Shown here: piece by piece, positions 51,539 through 60,080 of the stretch | How the letters are laid out: every line of letters starts with the position of its first letter | Numbering within the stretch: the stretch's first letter is position 1 | Source of the DNA: Thermoplasmata archaeon | GTDB lineage: Archaea > Thermoplasmatota > Thermoplasmata > Lutacidiplasmatales > UBA184 | Assembly (NCBI GenBank): GCA_027315165.1 | Contig: DAHUYN010000010.1 | Location: 25,021-89,020, forward strand | Direction: 5' to 3' | DNA length: 64,000 nt | Translations under genes and position numbers: made by a program | The notes under the pieces: generated by a model | Database searches by the model: none | Seen by the model: the letters and a program-made list of their open reading frames with translations, nothing else | What the model was told of the DNA's origin: nothing

Positions 51539-52474
51539 GTGGTCGGGTCGGTCACCATCGCCGTCGTCGGCGGCCGGGAGGTCGCGAAGGAGCTCGGGAA
51601 GAAGGGGACCTCCTCCGACATCACGCTCTACAACGCCGTCCGCGACGGTCACGCCCTGACCGTCGTCGAGCCGACGCAGTTCCCGGAGCGGTTCCCGCCG
51701 CTCCTCTTCGCCCTCGCGATGAGCGACCGCGTCGTCCTCACCGTCCCGGGCCTCTCGAGGGAGGTCGCCGAGACCTTGGCGACGCTCGAGATGTTCGACC
51801 GGCCGATCGTCGCGAGGCTCGGGCCCGAGGTCGGGGCCGACGAGCTCCGCCGGCTCCTCAAGGGCTCTGCGCTCGAAGCCCTCCCCCTCGAGCCCCTCGA
51901 TATGGTCCACCTCCGGGCCGAGGTCGACGGCTGGCTCGCCGAGGAGCGGCCCGGGCCCGTGCAGGTGCCCGTCGACCACGCCTTCCCCGTCAAGGGCGTC
52001 GGGACGGTCGCGCTCGGGGTCGTGCGGCAGGGCACGCTCCGCGCCCACGACCGCCTGCGGCTCTATCCGACGGAGGCGGTCGTCGAGGTGCGCTCCGTCC
52101 AGGTCCACGACGTCGACGTTCGCGAGGCCTCGCGAGGGGAGCGCGTCGGGGTCGCGCTCAAGGGCGTCGAGGCCGACCAGGTCGGCCGCGGCTTCTTGCT
52201 CGCGCCCGACGGCTCGGTCCCGGTGGGCTCACGGGTCGGAGGCGGGTTCGCGCGGTCCCGCTACTATCGGGGACCGCTCGCCGTCGGCGGCCAGCTCCAG
52301 CTCCTGCTCGGGCTCCAGCTCGTCCCGGCCCGGATCCGTTCGCTCGACGCGGCTTCGATCGAGCTCGAGACGGACCGCCCGATCGCGATGCCGCCGGGAG
52401 AGCCGGCGGTCCTCGCGGACCTCTCGCCGCCGAGCGGGCCGAGGATCGTCGGCCGCGTGCTCACACCGGCGTAG
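51539..52474 (+). CDS. EF-Tu/SelB-like protein lacking recognizable GTPase motifs
   Basis: EF-Tu domain 2-like VDHAFPVKGVGTVALGVVRQGTLRAHDRLRLYPTEAVVEVRSVQVHDVDV; N-terminal VVGGREVAKELGKKGTSSDI replaces the P-loop. Confidence 0.7.
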   Translation: MVGSVTIAVVGGREVAKELGKKGTSSDITLYNAVRDGHALTVVEPTQFPERFPPLLFALAMSDRVVLTVPGLSREVAETLATLEMFDRPIVARLGPEVGADELRRLLKGSALEALPLEPLDMVHLRAEVDGWLAEERPGPVQVPVDHAFPVKGVGTVALGVVRQGTLRAHDRLRLYPTEAVVEVRSVQVHDVDVREASRGERVGVALKGVEADQVGRGFLLAPDGSVPVGSRVGGGFARSRYYRGPLAVGGQLQLLLGLQLVPARIRSLDAASIELETDRPIAMPPGEPAVLADLSPPSGPRIVGRVLTPA

Positions 52475-52525
52475 GGCGGGCCCGGGAGCGGTCCCGACCG
52501 CGGGTCGGGTCGTGGGGCGGCGCCT

Positions 52526-53731
52526 TCAGGCGAACATCGTGACCGACTCCTTGCGGAGCTCCTCCTCCCCGACGACCTTCTCGATCGCCCGGTCGAAGTC
52601 CTGGGCCGTCACCTGGTCGCGCTCCTCGCGGATCGCCCACATGCCGGCCTCGGTGCAGATCGCCTTGATGTCGGCTCCGGTGGCCCCCTCGCAACGTCCG
52701 GCGAGGGCCTCGAAGTCGATGGTCTCCTTGAGCGCCATCCCGCGCGTGTGGATCTTGAAGATCTCGGAGCGGCCGACGTAGGTGGGGACCGGCACCTCGA
52801 TGATCCGGTCGAACCGTCCCGGTCGCAAGAGCGCCTCGTCGAGGATGTCCGGCCGGTTCGTGGCGGCGACGATCTTGACGTTCGCGAGAGGCTCGAAGCC
52901 GTCCATCTCCGCGAGGAGCTGCATCAGCGTCCGCTGGACCTCGCGGTCCCCGCTCGTCGCGACCTCGAGGCGCTTGGCGCCGATCGAGTCGACCTCGTCG
53001 ATGAAGATGATCGTCGGCGCCTTCTCGCGCGCGAGCTGGAACAGCTCCCGCACGAGGCGGGCCCCCTCGCCGATGTACTTCTGCACGAGCTCGCTACCGA
53101 CCAGCCGGATGAACGTCGCGTGCGTGTGGTGGGCCACCGCCTTCGCGATCATCGTCTTGCCCGTGCCGGGCGATCCGATGAGGAGGACGCCCTTGGGCGG
53201 GTCGACGCCGACCTTTCGATAGAGCTCGGCCCGGAGCAGCGGATACTCGACGGCCTCGCGGATCTCGCGGATCTGCTCGCCGAGCCCGCCGATGTCCTGG
53301 TAGGTGACGTTCGGCTTGTCGACGATCTCGCTCGCCGCGACGAGCGGGTCGAGCGAGGCGGGGAGGACGCCCATCACCGCGAGGGTCTGCTTGTTCAGCG
53401 CGACCCGGGAGCCGATCGTGATCTTGTCGTGCTCGACCGTCTCGGCGGAGTTGACGACGAAGTCGGGCCCCGTCGAGGACTTCACGACGACCCGCCCGTC
53501 CGTGAGGACGTCGCGGACGCTGCCGACGATGAGGGGCGGATAGCGCAGTCGATCGAGCTCCGTCTTGAGACGCTTGACCTCGCGCTGGAGGCGGAGGATC
53601 TCGGCCTCCATGTAGTGGCGCTCGCTCTCGACGCGCTTGATCGCCTCGCCGAGCTGGCTGTTGCGCAGCTCGAGGAAGTTCACGCGGTCGAAGTTCTCCC
53701 TAGCGCCGGCCGGGGCCTCCGGGTCGCTCAT
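52526..53731 (-). CDS. pan: Proteasome-activating nucleotidase
   Basis: N-terminal coiled coil and OB, GSPGTGKTMIAKAVAHHTHATFIRLVGSELVQKYIGEGARLVRELF; start at MSDPEAPAG. Confidence 0.95.
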   Translation of the reverse strand: MSDPEAPAGARENFDRVNFLELRNSQLGEAIKRVESERHYMEAEILRLQREVKRLKTELDRLRYPPLIVGSVRDVLTDGRVVVKSSTGPDFVVNSAETVEHDKITIGSRVALNKQTLAVMGVLPASLDPLVAASEIVDKPNVTYQDIGGLGEQIREIREAVEYPLLRAELYRKVGVDPPKGVLLIGSPGTGKTMIAKAVAHHTHATFIRLVGSELVQKYIGEGARLVRELFQLAREKAPTIIFIDEVDSIGAKRLEVATSGDREVQRTLMQLLAEMDGFEPLANVKIVAATNRPDILDEALLRPGRFDRIIEVPVPTYVGRSEIFKIHTRGMALKETIDFEALAGRCEGATGADIKAICTEAGMWAIREERDQVTAQDFDRAIEKVVGEEELRKESVTMFA

Positions 53732-53827
53732 GCGTTCCGAAACGCTCCTCACCCGTCGCCGCGAGGTGAGTTCTATCCTCTCTAAGGCGCCCCACCTTAT
53801 AAGAAGGCGCGGCTCGGACGACCCCGG

Positions 53828-54802
53828 ATGTCGCCTTCGCGACGGTCCTCGGCGACACGGACCGCGAGCGCGTTCGCCCCGTCGCACCTCACCGGCATCT
53901 TCGCCCCGGAGCTCTCGCCGCGCGACCCGAGAGCGCGCGGCTCCGTCGGCGCGGGCCTCGTCCTCGAGGTCGGGGTCACGGCCCGGGCCACGTTCGTTCC
54001 CGGTGCGCGTCGCACGCTTCGTGTGCGTGCCGGCCGCGTGACGACGCTCCCGATCTCGACGGAGGTCGCCGAGCGCCTCAGCGCGGGCGCTCGGGGCGCG
54101 CTCACGGTCGAGCTCGAGCACGCGCTCCCCATCGGCCAAGGGTTCGGGGCGAGCGCGGCGGGGGCGCTCGCGACGGGTCTCGCCGTCGCCGAGCTGTTCG
54201 GACGACCGAAGTCCGAGGCGGTCGAGACCGCCCATCTCGCCGAGCTGTTCCTTGGCGGCGGGCTCGGCGGCGTCGCCGCCATCCTCGGCGGGGGCCTCGA
54301 GCTCCGCACCCGGACCGGCGTGCCCCCCTGGGGGCGGGTGCTGCACGCGCCGTTCCCCCACCCGATCCTCCTCAGCGTCCTCGGGCGGCCGGTCCCCTCC
54401 CCTCGCCTCCTCGGCGATCCCCGGTTCCTCGAACGGGTCCGCGTCGCCGCCGAGAGCGGCCTCCGACGTCTCGGCGGGCGACCCGAGGCCGGTCGGTTCC
54501 TCGACGCCTCGGAGGAGTTCACCGATACGCTCGGGCTCGCCCCGCCGGCCGTCCTCCGGGCGATCCGGGCGCTGCGCCGCGCCGGTGGGCGCACGGCGCA
54601 GGCGATGTTCGGGTCGGCGCTGTTCAGCGTCCCGACGACCGCGGCGGCGCGGCGCGCCGTCGTGCGCGAGCTCGAGCGGCGTGGGCTCTATGCGGTCGAG
54701 CTCCGGGCCGGCACGCGCGGGGCCGGCCGGAGCCGCCGGGTCGTGCGCCGTGCGGCGGGGGAAAGCCTTTTACCGCGAGGTCGGGTGGGCACGGGTCCAT
54801 GA
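53828..54802 (+). CDS. Pantoate kinase (archaeal GHMP kinase)
   Basis: AFAPSHLTGIFAPE, GSVGAGLVLEVG, LPIGQGFGASAAGALATGLAVAE. Confidence 0.85.
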   Translation: MSPSRRSSATRTASAFAPSHLTGIFAPELSPRDPRARGSVGAGLVLEVGVTARATFVPGARRTLRVRAGRVTTLPISTEVAERLSAGARGALTVELEHALPIGQGFGASAAGALATGLAVAELFGRPKSEAVETAHLAELFLGGGLGGVAAILGGGLELRTRTGVPPWGRVLHAPFPHPILLSVLGRPVPSPRLLGDPRFLERVRVAAESGLRRLGGRPEAGRFLDASEEFTDTLGLAPPAVLRAIRALRRAGGRTAQAMFGSALFSVPTTAAARRAVVRELERRGLYAVELRAGTRGAGRSRRVVRRAAGESLLPRGRVGTGP

Positions 54803-55299
54803 CGCGCAAGCCCGCCCGCATGTACCGCTCCATCGAGGGGCAGGTCTACACGAGGCAGGAGTACATGGGCGGCATTCCGACGTGCCGCGTCACCCAGTTC
54901 GACACGGGGAACCTCAAAGAGGCGTTCCCGATGAAGATCTCCCTTGGCTGCGAGGAGGCCGCGCAGGTCCGGGACATCGCCCTCGAGGCCGCCCGCATCA
55001 GCGCGGTGAGGGTCCTCGACAAGAACGCGCCCAACGGCTTTCATCTCAAGGTCCGGCGCTACCCGCACCAGATCCTGCGCGAGCACAAGATGGCGATGGG
55101 GGCCGGGGCCGACCGTATCTCCGACGGGATGCGACGCGCCTTCGGAAAGCCGGTCGGCCACGCGGTGCGTGCGCAGATCGGCGACGAGCTGATGACGGTC
55201 TACACGACGGTGGCGAACCTCGAGCACGCCAAGGAGGCGCTGCGGAAGGCGGCCCACAAGCTGCCGATCCCGACGCGCGTCCTGATCAGCCCGACGTAG
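54799..55299 (+). CDS. rpl10e: 50S ribosomal protein L10e (L16 family)
   Basis: RKPARMYRSIEGQVYTRQEYMGGIPTCRVTQFDTGN...HLKVRRYPHQILREHKMAMGAGADRISDGMRRAFGK. Confidence 0.96.
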   Translation: MTRKPARMYRSIEGQVYTRQEYMGGIPTCRVTQFDTGNLKEAFPMKISLGCEEAAQVRDIALEAARISAVRVLDKNAPNGFHLKVRRYPHQILREHKMAMGAGADRISDGMRRAFGKPVGHAVRAQIGDELMTVYTTVANLEHAKEALRKAAHKLPIPTRVLISPT

Positions 55300-55756
55300 C
55301 CGAGGCCGGCGGAGCGCGGACGATCAGGACCGGACAGCGCACATGGTGCGCGACGGCGTCCGAGACACTGCCCAGGAGGAGCCGCTTGGCGGCCCCGAGA
55401 CCGCGTGAGCCCATCACGAGGAGCTCGTGCGGGTGGGCCTCGAGATACCCGAGGATCTCGTCGACGACGACCCCCTCGAGGCAGACGCCGGTGACCGCGT
55501 TCTGCCCGGCGGCCTTGACCTGGGCGACGGCCCGGTCGACGACCTCGCGGTAGTGTCGGCTCTCGGTCTCGGGCACCTCGGACGGCACCCACGCCTCCGT
55601 CGACGCGACGTAGATCGGCACGAGCGGGGCGACCGCGAGGACCGTGAGCTCGCTCTCGTAGCGCTTCGAGAGGTCGAGGGCGAGCTCGAGGGCCCGCTGG
55701 GCGTACGAAGAGCCGTCGATCGCGACCGCGATGCGGCCAAAGGGGGAGGCGACCAT
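55286..55756 (-). CDS. Universal stress protein (UspA family)
   Basis: IAVAIDGSSYAQRALELALDLSKRYESELTVLAV and LLVMGSRGLGAAKRLLLGSVSDAVAHHVRCPVLIVR. Confidence 0.93.
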   Translation of the reverse strand: MVASPFGRIAVAIDGSSYAQRALELALDLSKRYESELTVLAVAPLVPIYVASTEAWVPSEVPETESRHYREVVDRAVAQVKAAGQNAVTGVCLEGVVVDEILGYLEAHPHELLVMGSRGLGAAKRLLLGSVSDAVAHHVRCPVLIVRAPPASATSG

Positions 55757-55937
55757 CGCTTCGAGTACGGCCCCGGGGTAGATGGCGGTTTCGTCGAGCC
55801 CGGTCGGCCCGGGCCGGCGTCGCGCGACCCGCCCGGGCGCTCCCGCGGTCCGGGGCCTCCCGAGCCGCCGCCGTCTCCCGCCGAAGGAAAGGTATAATGC
55901 CGTGGGACCGGCTCCTCGATGGCGGAGACCTCTCCGC

Positions 55938-56549
55938 ATGCCCCCCGTCTGCACCAACTGCCAGGGTACCGACTTCGTCTGGGCGAACGAGCTGAAGACG
56001 GGGTCGATGGGGACCGGCCTCTCCCTGCGCTCGCGCGGCGAGGTTCCGCTCGGGGCCCGGATCTGCCGTACCTGCGGCCACGCCGAGCTGTTCCTGCGCG
56101 ACCTCACCCTGCTCCACCACCCGCAGCACTGGCGACCCGGCGAGTTCGTTCCGATCGTCGTCAACCCCGCGGCACACGCCACCGAGGGCCACCGGCACCA
56201 GGCCCCGGGGCCTGCGGCCCCGGCTCCCGCGGCGGCACCTTCGCCACCGCCCCCCGCCCCACCGGCCCCTCCGACCGTCGTCCCGTCGCTCCCCCCGCCG
56301 CCCCCCGCTCCGCCGGCCGCTCTCCCCGAGCCCCCGAGCGCCCCTCCGCCGGACGCGACCCCGGCCGAGCCGGAGCCCGAGCCGACCCCAGCGTCGCCCG
56401 CCGAACCGACCGAAGCCGCGACACCGACGACGCCGGCCGAACCCGTCGAAACGACCCCCGAGGCGTCGGACGCTCCGGCCGCGGAGTCCTCCCCGACGCG
56501 GGCCCGCCCGCGGACGACCCGGCGCCGCTCCACCCGGTCCAAGAACTAG
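55938..56549 (+). CDS. Zinc-ribbon protein with long Pro/Ala/Glu-rich C-terminal region
   Basis: CTNCQGTDFVW...ICRTCGHAELFLRDL then PAAPAPAAAPSPPPPAPPAPP...; start at MPPVCTNC. Confidence 0.7.
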   Translation: MPPVCTNCQGTDFVWANELKTGSMGTGLSLRSRGEVPLGARICRTCGHAELFLRDLTLLHHPQHWRPGEFVPIVVNPAAHATEGHRHQAPGPAAPAPAAAPSPPPPAPPAPPTVVPSLPPPPPAPPAALPEPPSAPPPDATPAEPEPEPTPASPAEPTEAATPTTPAEPVETTPEASDAPAAESSPTRARPRTTRRRSTRSKN

Positions 56550-57130
56550 CGACCGGCGCCCGTCGGCGGCGCGTCCCTCGGCCTTGTACGAGGTCGATAA
56601 GCACGGGTCGTCGCGCGAAGGTCGCGTCGACGCTGGGGCGGTATGGGCCTCGTCGGCTTCGCGGTCGCACGCGATCGACCGCTCACCGCTCCCTCGACCC
56701 TCGCCGACGCAACCGGCCGACGCTCCCTCCCGCGTACCCCCGCGGGATCGTCGAGCTCGTGATCGCCGCGGCTCACGGTCGGCCTCCCCGGCGTCGCCAC
56801 GGTGCCCCCGGCGCCCGCGCCTTGCGGCTCCCGCGGCGAACGGAGAGACCCTTGAGATCGACCGACGCTGGCGTGAGACGTCGCGCGCCCCCGGTCCGAG
56901 ACCTCGCCGAACCGTCCCACGGGGCGCTCGCCGGCGCTCGAGGGCCCTCCGCGCAGGGCTCGCAGGCCTCGGCTCAAGGCCAAGTCGAGGTCGATCGGCG
57001 GTCCGCGATCGGGCGCGCCACGGGTCCGGTCCCGCCCAAGGCCGTGAGGTCGACCCGTCGGCCCCGTCTCCGACGACCCTCGCGTGTGCGGCGCTCCCCA
57101 ATCGGTCAGCCGGTCGGCTCACCCAGTGGA

Positions 57131-57233
57131 TAGCGGGGCATGGATTTGAACCATGGATCTACGGGTTATGAGCCCGTCGGGATTTCAGGGCGAGCGACCG
57201 CGTCGCCCGCTTTCCTGACTACCCTACCCCGCT
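57131..57233 (-). tRNA. Initiator tRNA-Met(CAU) interrupted by a 28-nt intron in the D-loop
   Basis: Minus strand AGCGGGG TA GGGTAGTCAGGAA[intron]ATCCC GACGGGCTCATAACCCGTAGAT CCATGGTTCAAATCCATG CCCCGCT A; A1-U72 pair and GGG/CCC anticodon-stem run of archaeal initiators. Confidence 0.92.
57184..57211 (-). other. Predicted BHB intron (28 nt) of initiator tRNA-Met in the D-loop
   Basis: Minus strand AGCGGGCGACGCGGTCGCTCGCCCTGAA: 8-bp stem GCGGGCGA/TCGCTCGC, central 4-bp helix CAGG/CCTG, two AAA bulges. Confidence 0.87.
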
Positions 57234-57255
57234 GCGGCGCGGCCTACAGGGTGAC

Positions 57256-57264
57256 GGTATATGA
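57256..57264 (-). promoter_or_regulatory. TATA-like box for initiator tRNA gene
   Basis: Minus strand TCATATACC about 25 nt upstream of the tRNA 5' end. Confidence 0.5.
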
Positions 57265-57597
57265 GGCTTCAGCGGGGCCGGAGGGCCGCCGACCCGGTCG
57301 CGCCCATGACGGCCCTCTCGGGGACCGCCCGACTACGACGAGCGTCCGCCGCTCGGTCGGCCATCCCGCCGGGAAGGGCACGTCGGCCGGGGGGATCGGC
57401 GCGAGGACGGTCGATACGACGACGGCCCCGCCGCAGTCACGCCTCCGCGACCGCCGGGGCGGACCCTCGTTCGAGGGTCATCAGGACGGCCCGGAGGCGC
57501 GGCGAACGACGGCCCGAACGGCGAAGCCGCGGGGGAGGGCACGGCAGAAGGGTTCGAATCCCCCACCGGGATTGCCCTCGCCGCAATCACTGCAGTT

Positions 57598-58218
57598 GTG
57601 CTTGCCCTCCTGACTCCAGAGGAGGTGGTCGTCGGACCGGCCGCGGTTCTACTGGTCCCCTTGGTGATATCGGCGATGGGCGGCAAGAGTGGGTTATCCA
57701 CCGGCGGACAAACGTCGTTGTCGTCGACGACCTCAGCAGGAGTACTCGAGCTGGCGGGTTCCTCCGTGCAGACCTTAACCGGCGTGACCCCGCCTTGCAC
57801 GCCGTCTCCATCCAATAACGGTTGCTATGAGTGGACGAACGCCGCACCAGATCAAACCGGCGGAGGCGTTGCGATTCTGGTTGCGTACACCCTCATCCTC
57901 GATCTCGCGGCAATGCTCGTTGCCGGCTGGGCTGCGAAGTCAGTCGCAGTCGCGCTAGCAGTTGGCTCTGTGATAGCGGATGTGGTCAGCTTCTCGCTAC
58001 TCATCGCAGCGGCGTATTCCTGCGATGGAGTGGGCTATCAGGCCCCTGCGACGTTTAGCCTCCTTACCGGTGTGATTGGAGTCGGACTCGGCCTCGCAAG
58101 CATTCCATTCTCCGCAGCGGACGGGAACGTCTTTGGAGTTGTGATGGGTGGCGTCGGGGCAGGAGTTGGGGCAGCTTCTGTCGGCGCTACGCTCTTGTAT
58201 GAGAATTCTCGCTGCTAG
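57598..58218 (+). CDS. Multi-pass membrane protein, unknown function
   Basis: Several hydrophobic helices; reading frame open upstream of the GTG (GIALAAITAVVLALLTP); lower GC than the flanking chromosome. Confidence 0.6.
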   Translation: MLALLTPEEVVVGPAAVLLVPLVISAMGGKSGLSTGGQTSLSSTTSAGVLELAGSSVQTLTGVTPPCTPSPSNNGCYEWTNAAPDQTGGGVAILVAYTLILDLAAMLVAGWAAKSVAVALAVGSVIADVVSFSLLIAAAYSCDGVGYQAPATFSLLTGVIGVGLGLASIPFSAADGNVFGVVMGGVGAGVGAASVGATLLYENSRC

Positions 58219-58233
58219 CCTCGGAGCGTAGGC

Positions 58234-59091
58234 ATGTTGTCGTACGTGGTCCTGCGTGCCTACGCTGCCCCCGTCTGGGATGCCCTGGTCGTGCTCGTGA
58301 TCTGCGCCGACGCCGCGGGTGCTACGGGTGCATTGCTGTTGGGAGCCCCCTTGCAGGTCGCAGCGGGGGCCCTGGTAGGCACCGTCCTCCTTGCCGGGGC
58401 CCACCTCTACGGGTGGTCTGCTCCTCGTCGCTGGCCGCATTCGATGAAAGAACGGAGTGCCTCGGTCGATTGGCGCACGGCATTCCCGGTGTTACGCGGG
58501 GAGCGCATCCTCGCCTGGGTGGGGAAGCTGACGACGCCCGGGGTGCACTCCCCGGCTCGATGGAGAGCGATGAGTCTCGATGTCGCGAAGGCCCTCGCTC
58601 CTGATGGGGACCCGTGGAAGGCCTCCAATGCCGGTGCCCTCGATGCTCGAGCCAGGCTGTACCATGCGGTTTCGAGTCAGCCGTTCGTCGATCGGACTGC
58701 GCTGCTCGCCAGGGCTCGACTCTTCGTCTGGGTCGAATCTGCCGTGATCGCGATCCTGATCCCTGCGTTGGCCGTCTACTTCGAGGGCGTCGTAGGCCCG
58801 CTAGGATCCCTCAGCATGATCGGCTTCGGGGTCGGCGTCATCGCCTTCATGTCGCTGGCAGTGCGTGCGCAACCGATTGGTCCCCGTCCGCCTAAGGGGA
58901 CCGCTTGGTCGGTCGTGGAGCCAACGGGCCTCCGGATGCAGGGCGAGCTCGTTCCGTGGCAGTCTATCCAGCTCGAACAAACGTCCTCCCCATCCTTTCC
59001 CCGCCTCACGTTGCGCGCGACCATGCTGCTTCCCACAGGCCGGTTGGTCCTGCGCCAGCTAAGGTCAGTCGATCCGGTCGGTCCCCCTTAG
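58234..59091 (+). CDS. Membrane protein, unknown function
   Basis: N-terminal two TM helices and a second pair around LFVWVESAVIAILIPALAVYFEG; 285 aa. Confidence 0.6.
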   Translation: MLSYVVLRAYAAPVWDALVVLVICADAAGATGALLLGAPLQVAAGALVGTVLLAGAHLYGWSAPRRWPHSMKERSASVDWRTAFPVLRGERILAWVGKLTTPGVHSPARWRAMSLDVAKALAPDGDPWKASNAGALDARARLYHAVSSQPFVDRTALLARARLFVWVESAVIAILIPALAVYFEGVVGPLGSLSMIGFGVGVIAFMSLAVRAQPIGPRPPKGTAWSVVEPTGLRMQGELVPWQSIQLEQTSSPSFPRLTLRATMLLPTGRLVLRQLRSVDPVGPP

Positions 59092-59157
59092 GACGTGTCG
59101 GGTCGGTAGCAAGACCGGTCGGCTCGGATGGCTCGAGTGTGAAGCTCGTTCGAGGTC

Positions 59158-59757
59158 TTGGCGCCCGGCCGACCCGAGATCCGCGAGCAGGTCACGGAAT
59201 CCACACGATATAGGCAGGGGACATCATGCGCGCTCCTCGCGGTTGGGGATCGGCCGCGCGGCCCCTTCATGAAGGACCGGGCCCGCGTGATCAGAGTATC
59301 GACGAGCGCGCCGCGAAGCGCGCGGCCGTGCGCCGACCCCGTCCCGTCGCAGACCGTCGCCTGGGCCGCCTCCGGGACCGTGGAGGTCCGTCTCCCCGGA
59401 ACCTCGTGGAGGTACGGCTCCGGCGAGCTCCTGAAGGCGATCGGCCTCGGCTGGGACCCCGCGACGTACGCGTGGCACGGGCGGATTGCCGGGGGCGACC
59501 ACGCCGCGCTCGCCCTCGACGGCGCCTCCCGCGTGACGCGCGCCGCTCCCCTGGAGTCATTCGCCGGGGCATCGCGCGAGGAGAGCGAGGGGAAATCGCG
59601 GCCGCCGCGCCCACCCATCGAGCCACCTCGGAGGCCCCTCCCGACCCCTCGGGTCCGCCCCCCCGACTTTCGCCCGCACGAGGGATTTGAACAAAGAAGG
59701 AATGCCCTCCCTCGGGTGGGCCGACAGCGCTTTGGAGGGTCGGTCTGCCGGAGCTAG
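59158..59757 (+). CDS. Hypothetical protein (doubtful boundaries)
   Basis: Segment VEVRLPGTSWRYGSGELLKAIGLGWDPATYAWHGRIAG looks like a small domain; C-terminus runs over tRNA-like sequence. Confidence 0.35.
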   Translation: MAPGRPEIREQVTESTRYRQGTSCALLAVGDRPRGPFMKDRARVIRVSTSAPRSARPCADPVPSQTVAWAASGTVEVRLPGTSWRYGSGELLKAIGLGWDPATYAWHGRIAGGDHAALALDGASRVTRAAPLESFAGASREESEGKSRPPRPPIEPPRRPLPTPRVRPPDFRPHEGFEQRRNALPRVGRQRFGGSVCRS

Positions 59758-60080
59758 ACCGAGAGCTGGCGGAGCCCCCGCTCGACGCTGTCGAGCTCCG
59801 ACTCGACAAATTCCCACAGGCCGTCTGGATCGAGCCGAAAGGACTCGCGGACGATCTCGTTGCGTAGGCCGATCAATCGCGACCAGGGAAACTCGGTGTG
59901 TTCTCGGCGATACGACTTGGAGACGTGGCTCGCTGCTTCCCCTAGCTTTAGGAGTTCGTATGCCACGGCGGTCTGGGTCTTCTCGTCGGATAGGAACGTG
60001 GCCCGGCCCCCGGCGCTGAACCCGCGAACCTTCTCCAGTGCCTCGAACATATCGGCTAGGCGGAGGCGGTCCTCCCTCAC
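59754..60080 (-). CDS. HEPN-domain protein (HepT/DUF86-like) with altered RxxxxHxY motif
   Basis: AVAYELLKLGEAASHVSKSYRREHTEFPWSRLIGLRNEIVRESFRLDPDGLWEFVESEL; immediately downstream of an MNT gene. Confidence 0.82.
   Translation of the reverse strand: MREDRLRLADMFEALEKVRGFSAGGRATFLSDEKTQTAVAYELLKLGEAASHVSKSYRREHTEFPWSRLIGLRNEIVRESFRLDPDGLWEFVESELDSVERGLRQLSV

Noticed and set aside
57547-57566. Complete plus-strand tRNA at the GGTTCGAATCC motif
   Set aside because: T-stem pairs only three positions and no matching acceptor, D-arm or anticodon arm could be found upstream; kept only as a weak att/RNA observation.
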